A stretch of DNA of 64,000 nucleotides from Aureispira sp. CCB-QB1 (GTDB taxonomy: Bacteria; Bacteroidota; Bacteroidia; Chitinophagales; Saprospiraceae), in NCBI RefSeq assembly GCF_000724545.1, contig NZ_JHBV01000029.1, positions 124,001 through 188,000 on the forward strand, read 5' to 3'. Below the pieces are notes generated by a model, which had not been told where the DNA came from, did no database searches, and worked only from the letters and a program-made list of their open reading frames with translations. The position numbers and the translations under genes were made by a program. Numbering within the stretch: position 1 is the first letter of the stretch; each line of letters opens with the position of its first letter. This document shows positions 9,721 through 18,400 of this stretch, piece by piece.

Positions 9721-10155
9721 ATGAAGCTATTTAATAAGATTTGCATACTATGTTTATGCATTATTTGCTGTTCTACGAATCCCACACAAGCCGCTATTGT
9801 ATACTCTTACGACAAAGTCACGCCTCGCATTGAAAAAAAAGTAAAACCTCAACACCCTAGAAAACTCAAAAAAAGATTGCGATTCCAAAAATCCTTAAAA
9901 TTAAAACAAGCCCGTCAACATCATCAAAGTCCAGAAAGCAAAAAAGCCATCACCTACATCATACTAGCTTCTGTAGCTACAATACTCTTTGTTGGCATCC
10001 TACTTGGTAGCCTGTCCTTTCTATTTAGTATACCTGCAACACTTGGTATTGTGTTAGCCATTGCGGGTATTGTAATCGCAATACTTGCCATTATTTTCTG
10101 GATCAATGGCTTCATCTATTTAAGCAAAGCAATTAGAAAAAAACGCCTAGGCTAG
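9721..10155 (+). CDS. Small membrane protein with signal peptide and basic linker
   Basis: 144 residues. The N-terminus is a signal peptide (MKLFNKICILCLCIICC), possibly ending in a lipobox-like cysteine pair. It is followed by a strikingly basic stretch (about 35-75, rich in Lys, Arg, His and Gln) and two transmembrane helices (about 77-102 and 106-132) before a basic tail. Similar short Bacteroidota proteins are annotated only as hypothetical. The function is unknown; the basic linker suggests contact with nucleic acid, phospholipid heads or peptidoglycan, but that is speculation. It lies alone about 300 bp upstream of the TonB-dependent receptors. Confidence 0.55.
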   Translation: MKLFNKICILCLCIICCSTNPTQAAIVYSYDKVTPRIEKKVKPQHPRKLKKRLRFQKSLKLKQARQHHQSPESKKAITYIILASVATILFVGILLGSLSFLFSIPATLGIVLAIAGIVIAILAIIFWINGFIYLSKAIRKKRLG

Positions 10156-10342
10156 AATTTATCAGCCGTCCATTTACACAGCCATTATCAAGATAAAATT
10201 AAACTTCATATAAATTCATTAGTTAAAATTTCTTATCTTTCATCAGAATTCCCTATTAAACTACGCTCAATAGAGTTTATCTAAAACATTATTTTTCAGT
10301 TAAGAGTAAAAGATGTTGAGTCTATCTTTAGTTTTTTAAACG

Positions 10343-10358
10343 AGCCTATCAATAGGCT
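10343..10358 (+). promoter_or_regulatory. Hairpin in the 305-bp gap before the first TonB receptor
   Basis: AGCCTAT and ATAGGCT form a perfect 7-bp stem with a 2-nt loop, with T-rich sequence before it and A-rich sequence after it. It lies about 100 bp upstream of the receptor start. It could be a terminator for minus-strand transcription or a leader hairpin. The rest of 10156-10459 shows only AT-rich sequence. Confidence 0.35.
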
Positions 10359-10459
10359 ACTAAAAAACATTGGAAACATTCAAGATCAATGTATACGTCC
10401 TACTCTTGACTCGAAACACCTTCAATTTCTAGACAAACTCTTCAAACCAAAAAGAAAAA

Positions 10460-12853
10460 ATGATAATAAAAAAACTACTGATGAAAAACATGCTCACCCT
10501 TTTGTTTGGCTGTTTTTATTTTTTTGCCAGTCAAGCACAAAATTCCCCTACTCAAACAATTAGAGGCAAAGTTGTAGATAAAGCTAGTCAAATGCCACTC
10601 ATTGGAGTTGTTGTTATGGTAGCAGAAACAGATTTGAATACAACCACAGATCTTGATGGCAACTTTATTTTATCGAATGTTCCGATTGGTCGACAAGTCA
10701 TCACGACCCAATATCTTGGTTATGAACCTTACTCGACGGAAGGATTAGTAATCTCCTCCAGCAAAGAAGCTTATCTTGAAATTGGTTTAATTGAGCAAGT
10801 TGAGGTAACAGAAACGGTTGTTGTTACGGCTTCTGGTGGCAAAGATGGAGTTGGCAACCAAGCCATCAATGATTTATCGGTTGTTAGTGCTCGGTCTTTT
10901 TCGGTGGAAGAAACCAAACGCTATGCTGCTAGTATTGATGATCCTGGTCGTATGGCCGCTGCCCTTCCTGGTATTCAAACCGACCAAGACAATGAAAACG
11001 ATGTTGTTATCCGTGGCAACTCTGCCTTTGGTGTCTTATGGAGAATGGAAGGTTTAGAAATTCCTAATCCAAGCCATTTTGGTCGCCCAGGGACGACAGG
11101 AGGTGGTATTTCTGTTTTCAGTGCTTCGGTTATTGGCAATACAGATTTGTCTACAGGAGGTTTTGCTGCCGAGTATGGCAATGCGCTATCAGGAGTTTTT
11201 GACATGCGCAATCGTAGGGGAAATATGGTCAATAGAGAACATTCTGTAAAAATTGGATTGATAGGGTTAGGTGCCTCTACAGAAGGTCCTATTAAGAAAG
11301 GCCGCAGTTCTTATTTGGTCAACTACCGTTACTCAACACTTGGATTACTAAATGCCATGGGCTTGTATGTTGTTCGTGAAAACGTAGGAAATAACTTCAT
11401 GGATTTATCGTTTAACCTAACCTTCAATTCGAAAGACAACAAAGATGAGTTCAAGATTTTTGGTATTGGCGGGCTAAGTGATGAACGTTGGTTTACCAAA
11501 GAAGATACAGCCGATTGGCAAACTTACTTAGATTATATTGATGAGCGCAATGGTTCTAACTTAGGGGTTTTGGGATTCACCTACCGACGCTTAATCAATG
11601 AAAAATCATACTTAAAAGTAGTTGTCGGTTCTGTTCTTAATCATATCTTTTTGAAACAAGCCATACCGAATCTTACTACTTTAGATATCGAAGATAAAAA
11701 TGTTGTTGAGGATTACGATTACAAAACCCTAAGAAGTCAACTACATTTAACCTATAGTAACAAAATTAGCAACCGTTTTCGTCTAAAAACAGGTGCCTCC
11801 TTAACAGCCAATACTTACTGGTTAAATTATTCAAAGGACTTGGGTAATGGAGACTATACTTATTTGGACAACATCCATGGTAATACGTTCTTGCTACAAG
11901 CATACGCTCAAGGTAGTTATCGTCCTGTCAAAAAATTAATGTTCAATTTTGGGTTCCATGCCTTGTTTTTAACCTTAAACAATACCTATAGTATTGAACC
12001 AAGATTATCCATACAATACAAACCCTTTGAAAATACGACCTTTAGTGCTGCCTATGGCTTGCATGGCAAAGTGCTCCCTATTGGAACCTACCTCCTTCAA
12101 TTGCCTAATGGCAACGGAAGTATTACACAACCCAATAAAGATTTAGAAATTGCCAAAGCACACCACGCCATTCTATCATTCCAACAAATCATTGGTTTGG
12201 GCTTCCGCCTCAACTTGGAGGGATATTATCAATATACCTTTGACAATCCAACTAGTACCATTCCCAATAGTGGTTACTGGTTTTTTAATGAACGTGACAA
12301 TTACGGAACACGAGAAATGATTTCGGAAGGGCAAGGGCAAAATTATGGTGTTGACTTAAGCGTAGAAAAGGCATTTAGCCGCAGTTTTTTTGTCTTAGTA
12401 ACAGGTTCTTTATTTTGGTCTCAATACAAGTCTTTGGGCGATACAGAATGGAGGCGCACTCGCATAGACAAACGTTGGGGAACTTCCGTGATGGGAGGAT
12501 ATGAATTTACCTTCAAGAAAGGAGGCGTTTTGCAAATTGGTCTAAAGAGTTTTCTTTCTGGTGGTCTACGATATACTCCTGCTGATTTTGAAGCGTCCAA
12601 ACTAGCAGGGCAACTAGTCGAGGATACCAATCAATATTGGGGAGCTTCTGCGGGCACCTATTTCCGTTTGGATGGTCGAGTAGCTTATCGCAAAGATCAT
12701 AAGAAATTTTCCTATACAATTTCCTTAGATGTTCAGAACATTACCAACACCAAAAATCCAAGGTATTTTATTTATGATCGCCAAGAAATCACACTAATCC
12801 CTCGTTATCAATCGGGCTTACTCCCTGTTATTAGTTTCCAAATTGACTTCTAA
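10460..12853 (+). CDS. TonB-dependent outer membrane receptor (copy 1 of tandem pair)
   Basis: TonB-dependent receptors take up a ligand across the outer membrane using ExbBD-TonB energy. The signal peptide is MKNMLTLLFGCFYFFASQAQ, so the in-frame ATG at 10481 is as likely as 10460. Residues about 32-118 form a carboxypeptidase-regulatory-like domain (TIRGKVVDKASQMPLIGV, with a DLDGNF turn). The plug is about 125-250 (VVIRGNSAFGVLWRMEGLEIPNP, then STGGFAAEYGNALSGVFDM), followed by a beta-barrel ending in VISFQIDF with the terminal aromatic expected for outer membrane insertion. No SusD partner is adjacent, so the ligand is not indicated. It is clearly paralogous to the next gene along its whole length. 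Confidence 0.9.
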   Translation: MIIKKLLMKNMLTLLFGCFYFFASQAQNSPTQTIRGKVVDKASQMPLIGVVVMVAETDLNTTTDLDGNFILSNVPIGRQVITTQYLGYEPYSTEGLVISSSKEAYLEIGLIEQVEVTETVVVTASGGKDGVGNQAINDLSVVSARSFSVEETKRYAASIDDPGRMAAALPGIQTDQDNENDVVIRGNSAFGVLWRMEGLEIPNPSHFGRPGTTGGGISVFSASVIGNTDLSTGGFAAEYGNALSGVFDMRNRRGNMVNREHSVKIGLIGLGASTEGPIKKGRSSYLVNYRYSTLGLLNAMGLYVVRENVGNNFMDLSFNLTFNSKDNKDEFKIFGIGGLSDERWFTKEDTADWQTYLDYIDERNGSNLGVLGFTYRRLINEKSYLKVVVGSVLNHIFLKQAIPNLTTLDIEDKNVVEDYDYKTLRSQLHLTYSNKISNRFRLKTGASLTANTYWLNYSKDLGNGDYTYLDNIHGNTFLLQAYAQGSYRPVKKLMFNFGFHALFLTLNNTYSIEPRLSIQYKPFENTTFSAAYGLHGKVLPIGTYLLQLPNGNGSITQPNKDLEIAKAHHAILSFQQIIGLGFRLNLEGYYQYTFDNPTSTIPNSGYWFFNERDNYGTREMISEGQGQNYGVDLSVEKAFSRSFFVLVTGSLFWSQYKSLGDTEWRRTRIDKRWGTSVMGGYEFTFKKGGVLQIGLKSFLSGGLRYTPADFEASKLAGQLVEDTNQYWGASAGTYFRLDGRVAYRKDHKKFSYTISLDVQNITNTKNPRYFIYDRQEITLIPRYQSGLLPVISFQIDF

Positions 12854-12865
12854 ACAAGGCAAATG

Positions 12866-12901
12866 CACTGTTCGCTAAAACATCTAATTTAGCGAACAGT
12901 G
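12866..12901 (+). terminator. Hairpin terminator after TonB receptor copy 1
   Basis: A perfect 14-bp stem (CACTGTTCGCTAAA with TTTAGCGAACAGTG) encloses an 8-nt loop, 12 bp after the stop codon. The T-tract behind it is weak, but the stem is long. It suggests the two tandem receptors are transcribed separately. Confidence 0.65.
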
Positions 12902-13123
12902 TTCTTTCGTTCATATAACACCAATATAGTGCTCTACAAGACTACTTCTTTTTTATTTTCACGGCATCACTTTCGTTATAAAACTTAGTTTTCTCTCAGA
13001 ACTTTGTAGAATGAACAAGAATATTTTTCCCATACTTTTTATCCTTGCTTACCTAAATTTATTATTTAAAAACTTACTTTTATGAACATTATCACTTGAA
13101 ATTGATCTATAAACATACAATCA

Positions 13124-15490
13124 ATGAAACTGTTACTTTCTTTGTGTTTTAACTTTATTTTTCTTTTTTCTTCTTTTGCTCAAACTCAAACTATTCGAGG
13201 AAAAGTTGTAGACCATGCTAGCCAAATGCCCTTAATTGGAGTTACCTTAGTTGTCGATCAGACAAATATTAATGGTGTTTCTGATGAAAATGGTGATTTT
13301 GTTTTAGAAAAGGTTCCTGTAGGGCGTCAACAAATAAAAGCGCAATATTTAGGTTATGAGCCTTATGTATCAGAAGATTTAATTGTCTCTTCAAGTAAGG
13401 AAATATACTTAGACATCTTATTAAAAGAACAAGTAGAGGTTACAGAAACAGTTGTTGTCAATGCCTCTAAAAGTGCCGATGGAGTTGGTAACCAAGCTTT
13501 AAATGATTTGTCTGTTGTCAGTACCCGTTCTTTTTCTGTAGAAGAAACCAAACGTTATGCCGCTAGCTTGGACGACCCTGGACGTATGGCAGCAGCATTG
13601 CCAGGGGTACAAAGTGACCAAGACAATGAAAACGATGTCATCATTCGAGGTAATTCTTCCGTAGGTGTTTTGTGGCGTTTAGAGGGTTTAGAAATTACCA
13701 ACCCAACTCATTTTGCCCGACCTGCTTCTACGGGGGGTGGAATCACTGTTTTTAGTGCTGCTTTGCTAGGCAATACTGATTTTTCTACGGGTGGCTTTGC
13801 CGCAGAGTATGGCAATGCTTTTGCTGGTGTGTTTGATATGCGTTTTCGCAAAGGAAATATGATACAACGAGAACATTCTGCCAAAATTGGATTGGTTGGG
13901 CTGGGTTTTTCCACAGAAGGGCCGATGAAAAAAGGTAGAAGTTCTTATCTAATAAATTATCGTTATTCAACTCTGGGGCTTTTAAATGCAATGGGACTTT
14001 ATGTTGTTCGTGAGAATGTAGCAAACGATTTTCAAGATCTATCTTTCTGCTTAACGTTTAATTCGAAAGACAATAAAAATGAGTTTAAAATATTTGGGGT
14101 TGGAGGCATCAGTAATGAACTTTGGTCTGTTAAAGAAGATACCGCAGACTGGCAAAACACATGGGATTATCAATACGAAAAAGCAGGTTCTAATTTAGGG
14201 GTCATAGGGGCAAGTTTTCGTCGACTCATGAATGAAAAATCTTATTTAAAAGCTACTGTAGGAACGGTATTAACTCATATTTTTTCGACACAGTATGAAC
14301 CCGAAATTACTAATTTAGAGAATAGAGATAGCTTTTTACTGTACGATTATAAGATACTCCGTTCGCAAGCTCATGTTACTTATGGCTATAAATTTAGCAA
14401 TCGTTTTCGTCTAAAATCAGGCGCTTTGGTGCATGCCATTTCTCATTGGTTAAGTCTAAGTGAACGACGCGCCAACGATCTAACCAATCACCAGTATTTG
14501 GATATCAGTGATGCAAATACAAACTTTTTAATACAAGCTTATGCCCAAGGAAGCTATCGCCCAAACAACTATTTTACAATTAATGCTGGGCTTCATGCCA
14601 TGTATTTTGCAATGAACAATACCTACAGTATTGAACCTAGGTTTTCGGTACAATACAAACCTTTTTCCAAAACAACAATCAGTGCTGCTTATGGCTTGCA
14701 TGGCAAATTAATTCCTATTGGAACCTATCATTTACGCATCAAAGATCAATTTGGCAACGTAAGTCAGCCTAACAAAAACTTAGAAATTGCTAAATGGCAT
14801 CACGCTATTTTATCTTACCAACAAGTTATTGCATTGGGCTTTAGAGCAACAGCTGAAATTTACTATCAATATGGCTTTGATATCCCGACAGGTATTGATA
14901 GCGCAAGTACTTATTGGCTGTTCAATGAACGCCAAACCTATGGTCATGTAGCAATGACTTCGGAAGGGTTTGCCCAAAACTACGGTTTAGATATTACGAT
15001 AGAAAAAGCCTTTGGTAGAAACTTCTTTTTATTGGCAACGGGTTCTATTTATCAAGCACAGTACAAATCTCTGGGCGATACAGAATGGCGTAATACTCGT
15101 TACAATAGAGGTTGGGGAACAAGCTTGATGGGAGGCTATGAATTTACCTTCAAAAAAGGGGGTGTTTTACAAGTGGGTATTAAAACATTTTTAGCAGATG
15201 GTATTCGCTATACTCCAGCAGATGAAGCTGCTTCTATTGCTGCTCGTGCTTTGGTAGAGGACGAAGATAAAGCGTATAGTGCTAAAGCTCCTATTTATTT
15301 TCGCTTAGATACGCGTATCGCATATCGAAAAGATCACAAAAAATTCTCCTATACCATTGCTCTTGATGTTCAAAATGTTACCAACTATAGAAATATTAGT
15401 TTTTATGGTTATGATCGTCAAAAGAATGAATTATTTCCTCGTTATCAAGCTGGAATTTTGCCAGTACTTAGTTTCCAAATTGATTTTTAG
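13124..15490 (+). CDS. TonB-dependent outer membrane receptor (copy 2 of tandem pair)
   Basis: 788 residues with the same architecture as the upstream paralogue: signal peptide (MKLLLSLCFNFIFLFSSFAQ), carboxypeptidase-regulatory-like domain from about 23, plug with DVIIRGNSSVGVLWRLEGLEI, barrel ending in VLSFQIDF. Long stretches are identical to copy 1 (DDPGRMAAALPG, MGGYEFTFKKGGVLQ), while extracellular loops differ, such as the segment after TADWQ and the one near the NERQTYG block. That points to divergence in ligand recognition after gene duplication. A 271-bp gap with its own terminator separates the genes, so each probably has its own promoter. Ligand unknown. Confidence 0.9.
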   Translation: MKLLLSLCFNFIFLFSSFAQTQTIRGKVVDHASQMPLIGVTLVVDQTNINGVSDENGDFVLEKVPVGRQQIKAQYLGYEPYVSEDLIVSSSKEIYLDILLKEQVEVTETVVVNASKSADGVGNQALNDLSVVSTRSFSVEETKRYAASLDDPGRMAAALPGVQSDQDNENDVIIRGNSSVGVLWRLEGLEITNPTHFARPASTGGGITVFSAALLGNTDFSTGGFAAEYGNAFAGVFDMRFRKGNMIQREHSAKIGLVGLGFSTEGPMKKGRSSYLINYRYSTLGLLNAMGLYVVRENVANDFQDLSFCLTFNSKDNKNEFKIFGVGGISNELWSVKEDTADWQNTWDYQYEKAGSNLGVIGASFRRLMNEKSYLKATVGTVLTHIFSTQYEPEITNLENRDSFLLYDYKILRSQAHVTYGYKFSNRFRLKSGALVHAISHWLSLSERRANDLTNHQYLDISDANTNFLIQAYAQGSYRPNNYFTINAGLHAMYFAMNNTYSIEPRFSVQYKPFSKTTISAAYGLHGKLIPIGTYHLRIKDQFGNVSQPNKNLEIAKWHHAILSYQQVIALGFRATAEIYYQYGFDIPTGIDSASTYWLFNERQTYGHVAMTSEGFAQNYGLDITIEKAFGRNFFLLATGSIYQAQYKSLGDTEWRNTRYNRGWGTSLMGGYEFTFKKGGVLQVGIKTFLADGIRYTPADEAASIAARALVEDEDKAYSAKAPIYFRLDTRIAYRKDHKKFSYTIALDVQNVTNYRNISFYGYDRQKNELFPRYQAGILPVLSFQIDF

Positions 15491-15560
15491 ATCTTTTTCC
15501 GTTTCTACAAAACCAAAACTATCAATCAACAAGTTGTAATTTACTCTACTCATAAATCGT

Positions 15561-15609
15561 CCAAAAAATTATAGTAAATAATAGATTAATTCTTACTATA
15601 ATTTTTTGG
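15561..15609. terminator. Bidirectional terminator between convergent genes
   Basis: A perfect 17-bp inverted repeat (arms 15561-15577 and 15593-15609, outer CCAAAAAATTATAG) has a 15-nt loop. A-rich and T-rich arm ends give a U-tract in both directions. It lies between the stop of the second TonB receptor and the stop of the minus-strand thioredoxin-fold gene. Confidence 0.8.
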
Positions 15610-15627
15610 TACGACGATTAACTTGGA

Positions 15628-16116
15628 TTAAGGAATACATTTTTTGATTGCCTCAAGTATTTTTTCCTCATCTCCTTGTTCATATCCAGTTTGTTTCCAC
15701 ATCAATTTTCCTTCCCCATCAAAAACAGCTACGTGTGGTGGATGGTTCGCATTCATTTTGGTCATAAAATCTTTTTCTGGATTGAGATAGTACTCATATT
15801 GCCAGCCTTTTGATACCACATAAGGTTTTACTCTAGCCATATTTCGAGCATCGTCTATAGAAACGGCAATAAGTTTCACTCCTGTTCCATCAACCCAATC
15901 TTCGTATTCCTCATGAATGGTGTTTAGCAATCGCTTACTAGGACTGTCCCAAGTTGCCCATATTACAACGACGAATGGCTTTCCATCGTTGCTCAATGTT
16001 TTTGCATTCACCTCTTGACCTGTGGATGTCTTTAAAGTAGCGTCAGGCAATCTATCTTGTGCCATAGTCAATACTCCTGATAATAGTGCTACTGTCAGCA
16101 TAATTAGTCGTATCAT
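15628..16116 (-). CDS. TlpA-like thioredoxin-fold protein lacking the CXXC active site
   Basis: 162 residues with a signal peptide (MIRLIMLTVALLSGVLTMA), so periplasmic. The fold signature is KPFVVVIWATWDSPSKRLLNTIHEEYE, where TlpA/redoxin proteins normally have WATWCxxC; here both cysteines are replaced (WDSPSK). The cis-proline region HPPHVAVFDGEGKLMWKQTGY is retained. It therefore cannot do standard thiol-disulfide exchange; a chaperone, binding or regulatory role is more likely, though I cannot say which. The only cysteine is near the C-terminus. It lies 87 bp downstream of the conserved gene at 16204 and ends at the shared terminator. Confidence 0.8.
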   Translation of the reverse strand: MIRLIMLTVALLSGVLTMAQDRLPDATLKTSTGQEVNAKTLSNDGKPFVVVIWATWDSPSKRLLNTIHEEYEDWVDGTGVKLIAVSIDDARNMARVKPYVVSKGWQYEYYLNPEKDFMTKMNANHPPHVAVFDGEGKLMWKQTGYEQGDEEKILEAIKKCIP

Positions 16117-16203
16117 TTTATTTAGTGTTTAGTTATAAAAATTATAAAAATCTTGTCCATGCCATTTGTGTTCTATTAACACCATCGTCTTAACGCACTG
16201 AAA

Positions 16204-17667
16204 TTATGTATTCCTCAATGCTTCAAACATTTCTACCAACCACGTTTTACTAGCAATCGGATTGGTTGTATTAAATAATATTTCTAATTTTTGAAATTCC
16301 TTTAGAAACTTATTGTCAGACAGATAATCCTTACTTTCTTTTAATTTATACGTCCGCCGAATAAGGTTAATGAAATTATAATACACAACTCGGATGTCTT
16401 CTGTCAACTGTTTGTTCCGTTTGAGGTAATTTCGAAAGGCATCGGTCAAGGAATATAAGGCTTCTCCTTCATTTATTTCATAATAAATTTTAAGTTGAAT
16501 CATTTTGGCTCCAATATGATAGGTATAATTGGTAAACACTACATTGTGTAAAGCTTGCAACGCAACTCCATATTCTTTTTTGGAATAAAGTAAAAACCCC
16601 ATCAACAAAGAATAGGCGCTCTCTTGATACTGGGGTATCAAAGCTTTTTTATAGGTTTCAATAAACTCGGCTGCCCATTCATAATCTCCCAGACTAATTG
16701 CACTTGTTCCTATGTTTTTATAATCTCCATCAGACAAATAACCATCTACAAAATTGATCTCATGCTTGACTAAAAACTTAGAAATATCTAGTATTTCCTT
16801 TAGATATTGTTCACTTGCCGTTTTATTATAACAACGAATGCAATAATTTTCTAGGTAGTCGTATATATTTTTGAGCTCTTTCTTTGAAAAAATTGCCTGA
16901 TGCTCTACCAACCAGCCTTTTACTTTAAAATATTCCCCATCTCCTTTTTCTCCATACAACAACATTTTTAATACTCCCGCATAAATTTTAATCGTAGGCT
17001 CTTGCCCATATGGACTATTCGGTTGATCCAAATAAACAAAAAGTTCATCCACCAAACGGTATTCATAATTACTACCAATAACAATATTTCGACTCACCAT
17101 ATCACAAGCAACTTTAAGCTTTTTAGTAATAAAGAACAAGTCTAAAAAATCATTTTTAAGTTGCAAATTTTCATTGTAAGTCCGTCCTCCCTGTGTTACA
17201 AAATTAACATCCAATTCTTTGTGATAAGAAAACTTTTCCCAGTACAAATCTTCTACATCTGTATAAGAACTCTCTTCGCTTCTTTCAATCTTTCGAAGAA
17301 TAGCATCATAATCTTTAAATTGTTTTCTATGCCGCAACTCTGCTAGTATCTTGATCAAATGTTGGTTGTGCTTTTCTTCGTGCGCTGTTATCACTAAGTA
17401 ATCGTGCAACAAAGAAAGTAATTTGGAACTAATACTATGAAGGGCATTGCCATCAAATTTTTTGTTAGGATAAACATATTTAAAAACACGTTCTTTTTCT
17501 AAACGATGCTGTCGCTTAGGATTAGGAACATACTTCGCTAAGTAAGCACATAGCTTCTTAACTTCCGCATGTTTGTTATAAAATGGGGAATTGACATAAT
17601 CTAAGAAACGAGTAATTTCTCTAGAGTCTAAATGCTGAAATAGGTTTACTAGCTTGGTTTTGTGCAT
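16204..17667 (-). CDS. Conserved Bacteroidota protein of unknown function, helical-repeat type
   Basis: 487 residues, no signal peptide and no transmembrane segment. The sequence is almost all helical, rich in Leu, Lys, Tyr and Glu, with TPR-like spacing (for example SAISLGDYEWAAEFIETYKKAL and SAYSLLMGFLLYSKKEYGVALQAL). The opening MHKTKLVNLFQHLDSREITRFLDYVNSPFYNK looks like a family hallmark I have seen in proteins annotated as hypothetical. It is probably a cytoplasmic scaffold. It starts 26 bp after the stop of the methyltransferase gene, so it is likely the third gene of an operon with the radical SAM enzyme and methyltransferase. Confidence 0.6.
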   Translation of the reverse strand: MHKTKLVNLFQHLDSREITRFLDYVNSPFYNKHAEVKKLCAYLAKYVPNPKRQHRLEKERVFKYVYPNKKFDGNALHSISSKLLSLLHDYLVITAHEEKHNQHLIKILAELRHRKQFKDYDAILRKIERSEESSYTDVEDLYWEKFSYHKELDVNFVTQGGRTYNENLQLKNDFLDLFFITKKLKVACDMVSRNIVIGSNYEYRLVDELFVYLDQPNSPYGQEPTIKIYAGVLKMLLYGEKGDGEYFKVKGWLVEHQAIFSKKELKNIYDYLENYCIRCYNKTASEQYLKEILDISKFLVKHEINFVDGYLSDGDYKNIGTSAISLGDYEWAAEFIETYKKALIPQYQESAYSLLMGFLLYSKKEYGVALQALHNVVFTNYTYHIGAKMIQLKIYYEINEGEALYSLTDAFRNYLKRNKQLTEDIRVVYYNFINLIRRTYKLKESKDYLSDNKFLKEFQKLEILFNTTNPIASKTWLVEMFEALRNT

Positions 17668-17693
17668 TATAAAACGCGATAAATTTAATTTCT

Positions 17694-18383
17694 TTAAATT
17701 GGTGTTAACCTGTCTTTTGTTATCTCATAAATGAAATTTGTTTCGCCCCATACTTTTTCTTCGTGCAATAACTTCCACGTAAAATGATGTTTGCGTGCAA
17801 TACTCTGTATCGTTTCAATGGCACAATCGTCGGACAAAATCATAAAGATAGAACTTTGCACTTGCATGTAAGTACCTATTGTAGAAAATAAGTTATGAAA
17901 GTACTCAAAATTCTGTCCACAAAAAAACGCTTTTTCTCGATTATTTGTGGGTTCTTGCGGAAAATAAGGTGGATTAATTAGAATATATTGAAATATTGTA
18001 GGGGGTATATTTTTCAATAAATCAGATTCGATGACCTCCAATTCTAAGTTATTCATATCCTTAGTTTCTAAGATAGAGCGAACAGCTATAGGATTAATGT
18101 CACTTGCTGTGACAAGGAAACCCTCTCTCGCCATTAAAGAAGCTATTAATCCACTTCCTGCCCCTAATTCAAGTACTTTAGAGCCTTTTAATTCTAAATT
18201 TAATGCAAATTGGGCTAAAATTTTAGTACTAAATAGCAATCCTGGATGAAATACAGAAGGTGCTACTTTTATAGACAAGCCATCGTAATTAAACCAACGT
18301 GTTTTGGACAAATAAGCCTTGTATAATCGCCACAATATAGGTTGCGTCAATCGTCTGAATTGACGTCGTATTCGATCTATCAT
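17694..18383 (-). CDS. Class I SAM-dependent methyltransferase with NPPY motif
   Basis: 229 residues. SAM-binding motif I is KVLELGAGSGLIASLMA (about 69-85), followed by an acidic ribose contact in VTASDINPIAV and motif IV as LINPPYFPQ (about 134-142). NPPY is the mark of N-methyltransferases acting on glutamine amides or on adenine/guanine, as in PrmC/HemK-type enzymes. The N-terminal 40 residues are basic and replace the usual PrmC helical domain, so I do not call it PrmC. It is encoded 17 bp behind the radical SAM gene, and the pair may modify the same substrate. Confidence 0.82.
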   Translation of the reverse strand: MIDRIRRQFRRLTQPILWRLYKAYLSKTRWFNYDGLSIKVAPSVFHPGLLFSTKILAQFALNLELKGSKVLELGAGSGLIASLMAREGFLVTASDINPIAVRSILETKDMNNLELEVIESDLLKNIPPTIFQYILINPPYFPQEPTNNREKAFFCGQNFEYFHNLFSTIGTYMQVQSSIFMILSDDCAIETIQSIARKHHFTWKLLHEEKVWGETNFIYEITKDRLTPI

Positions 18384-18400
18384 AATGTTTATACTACACT

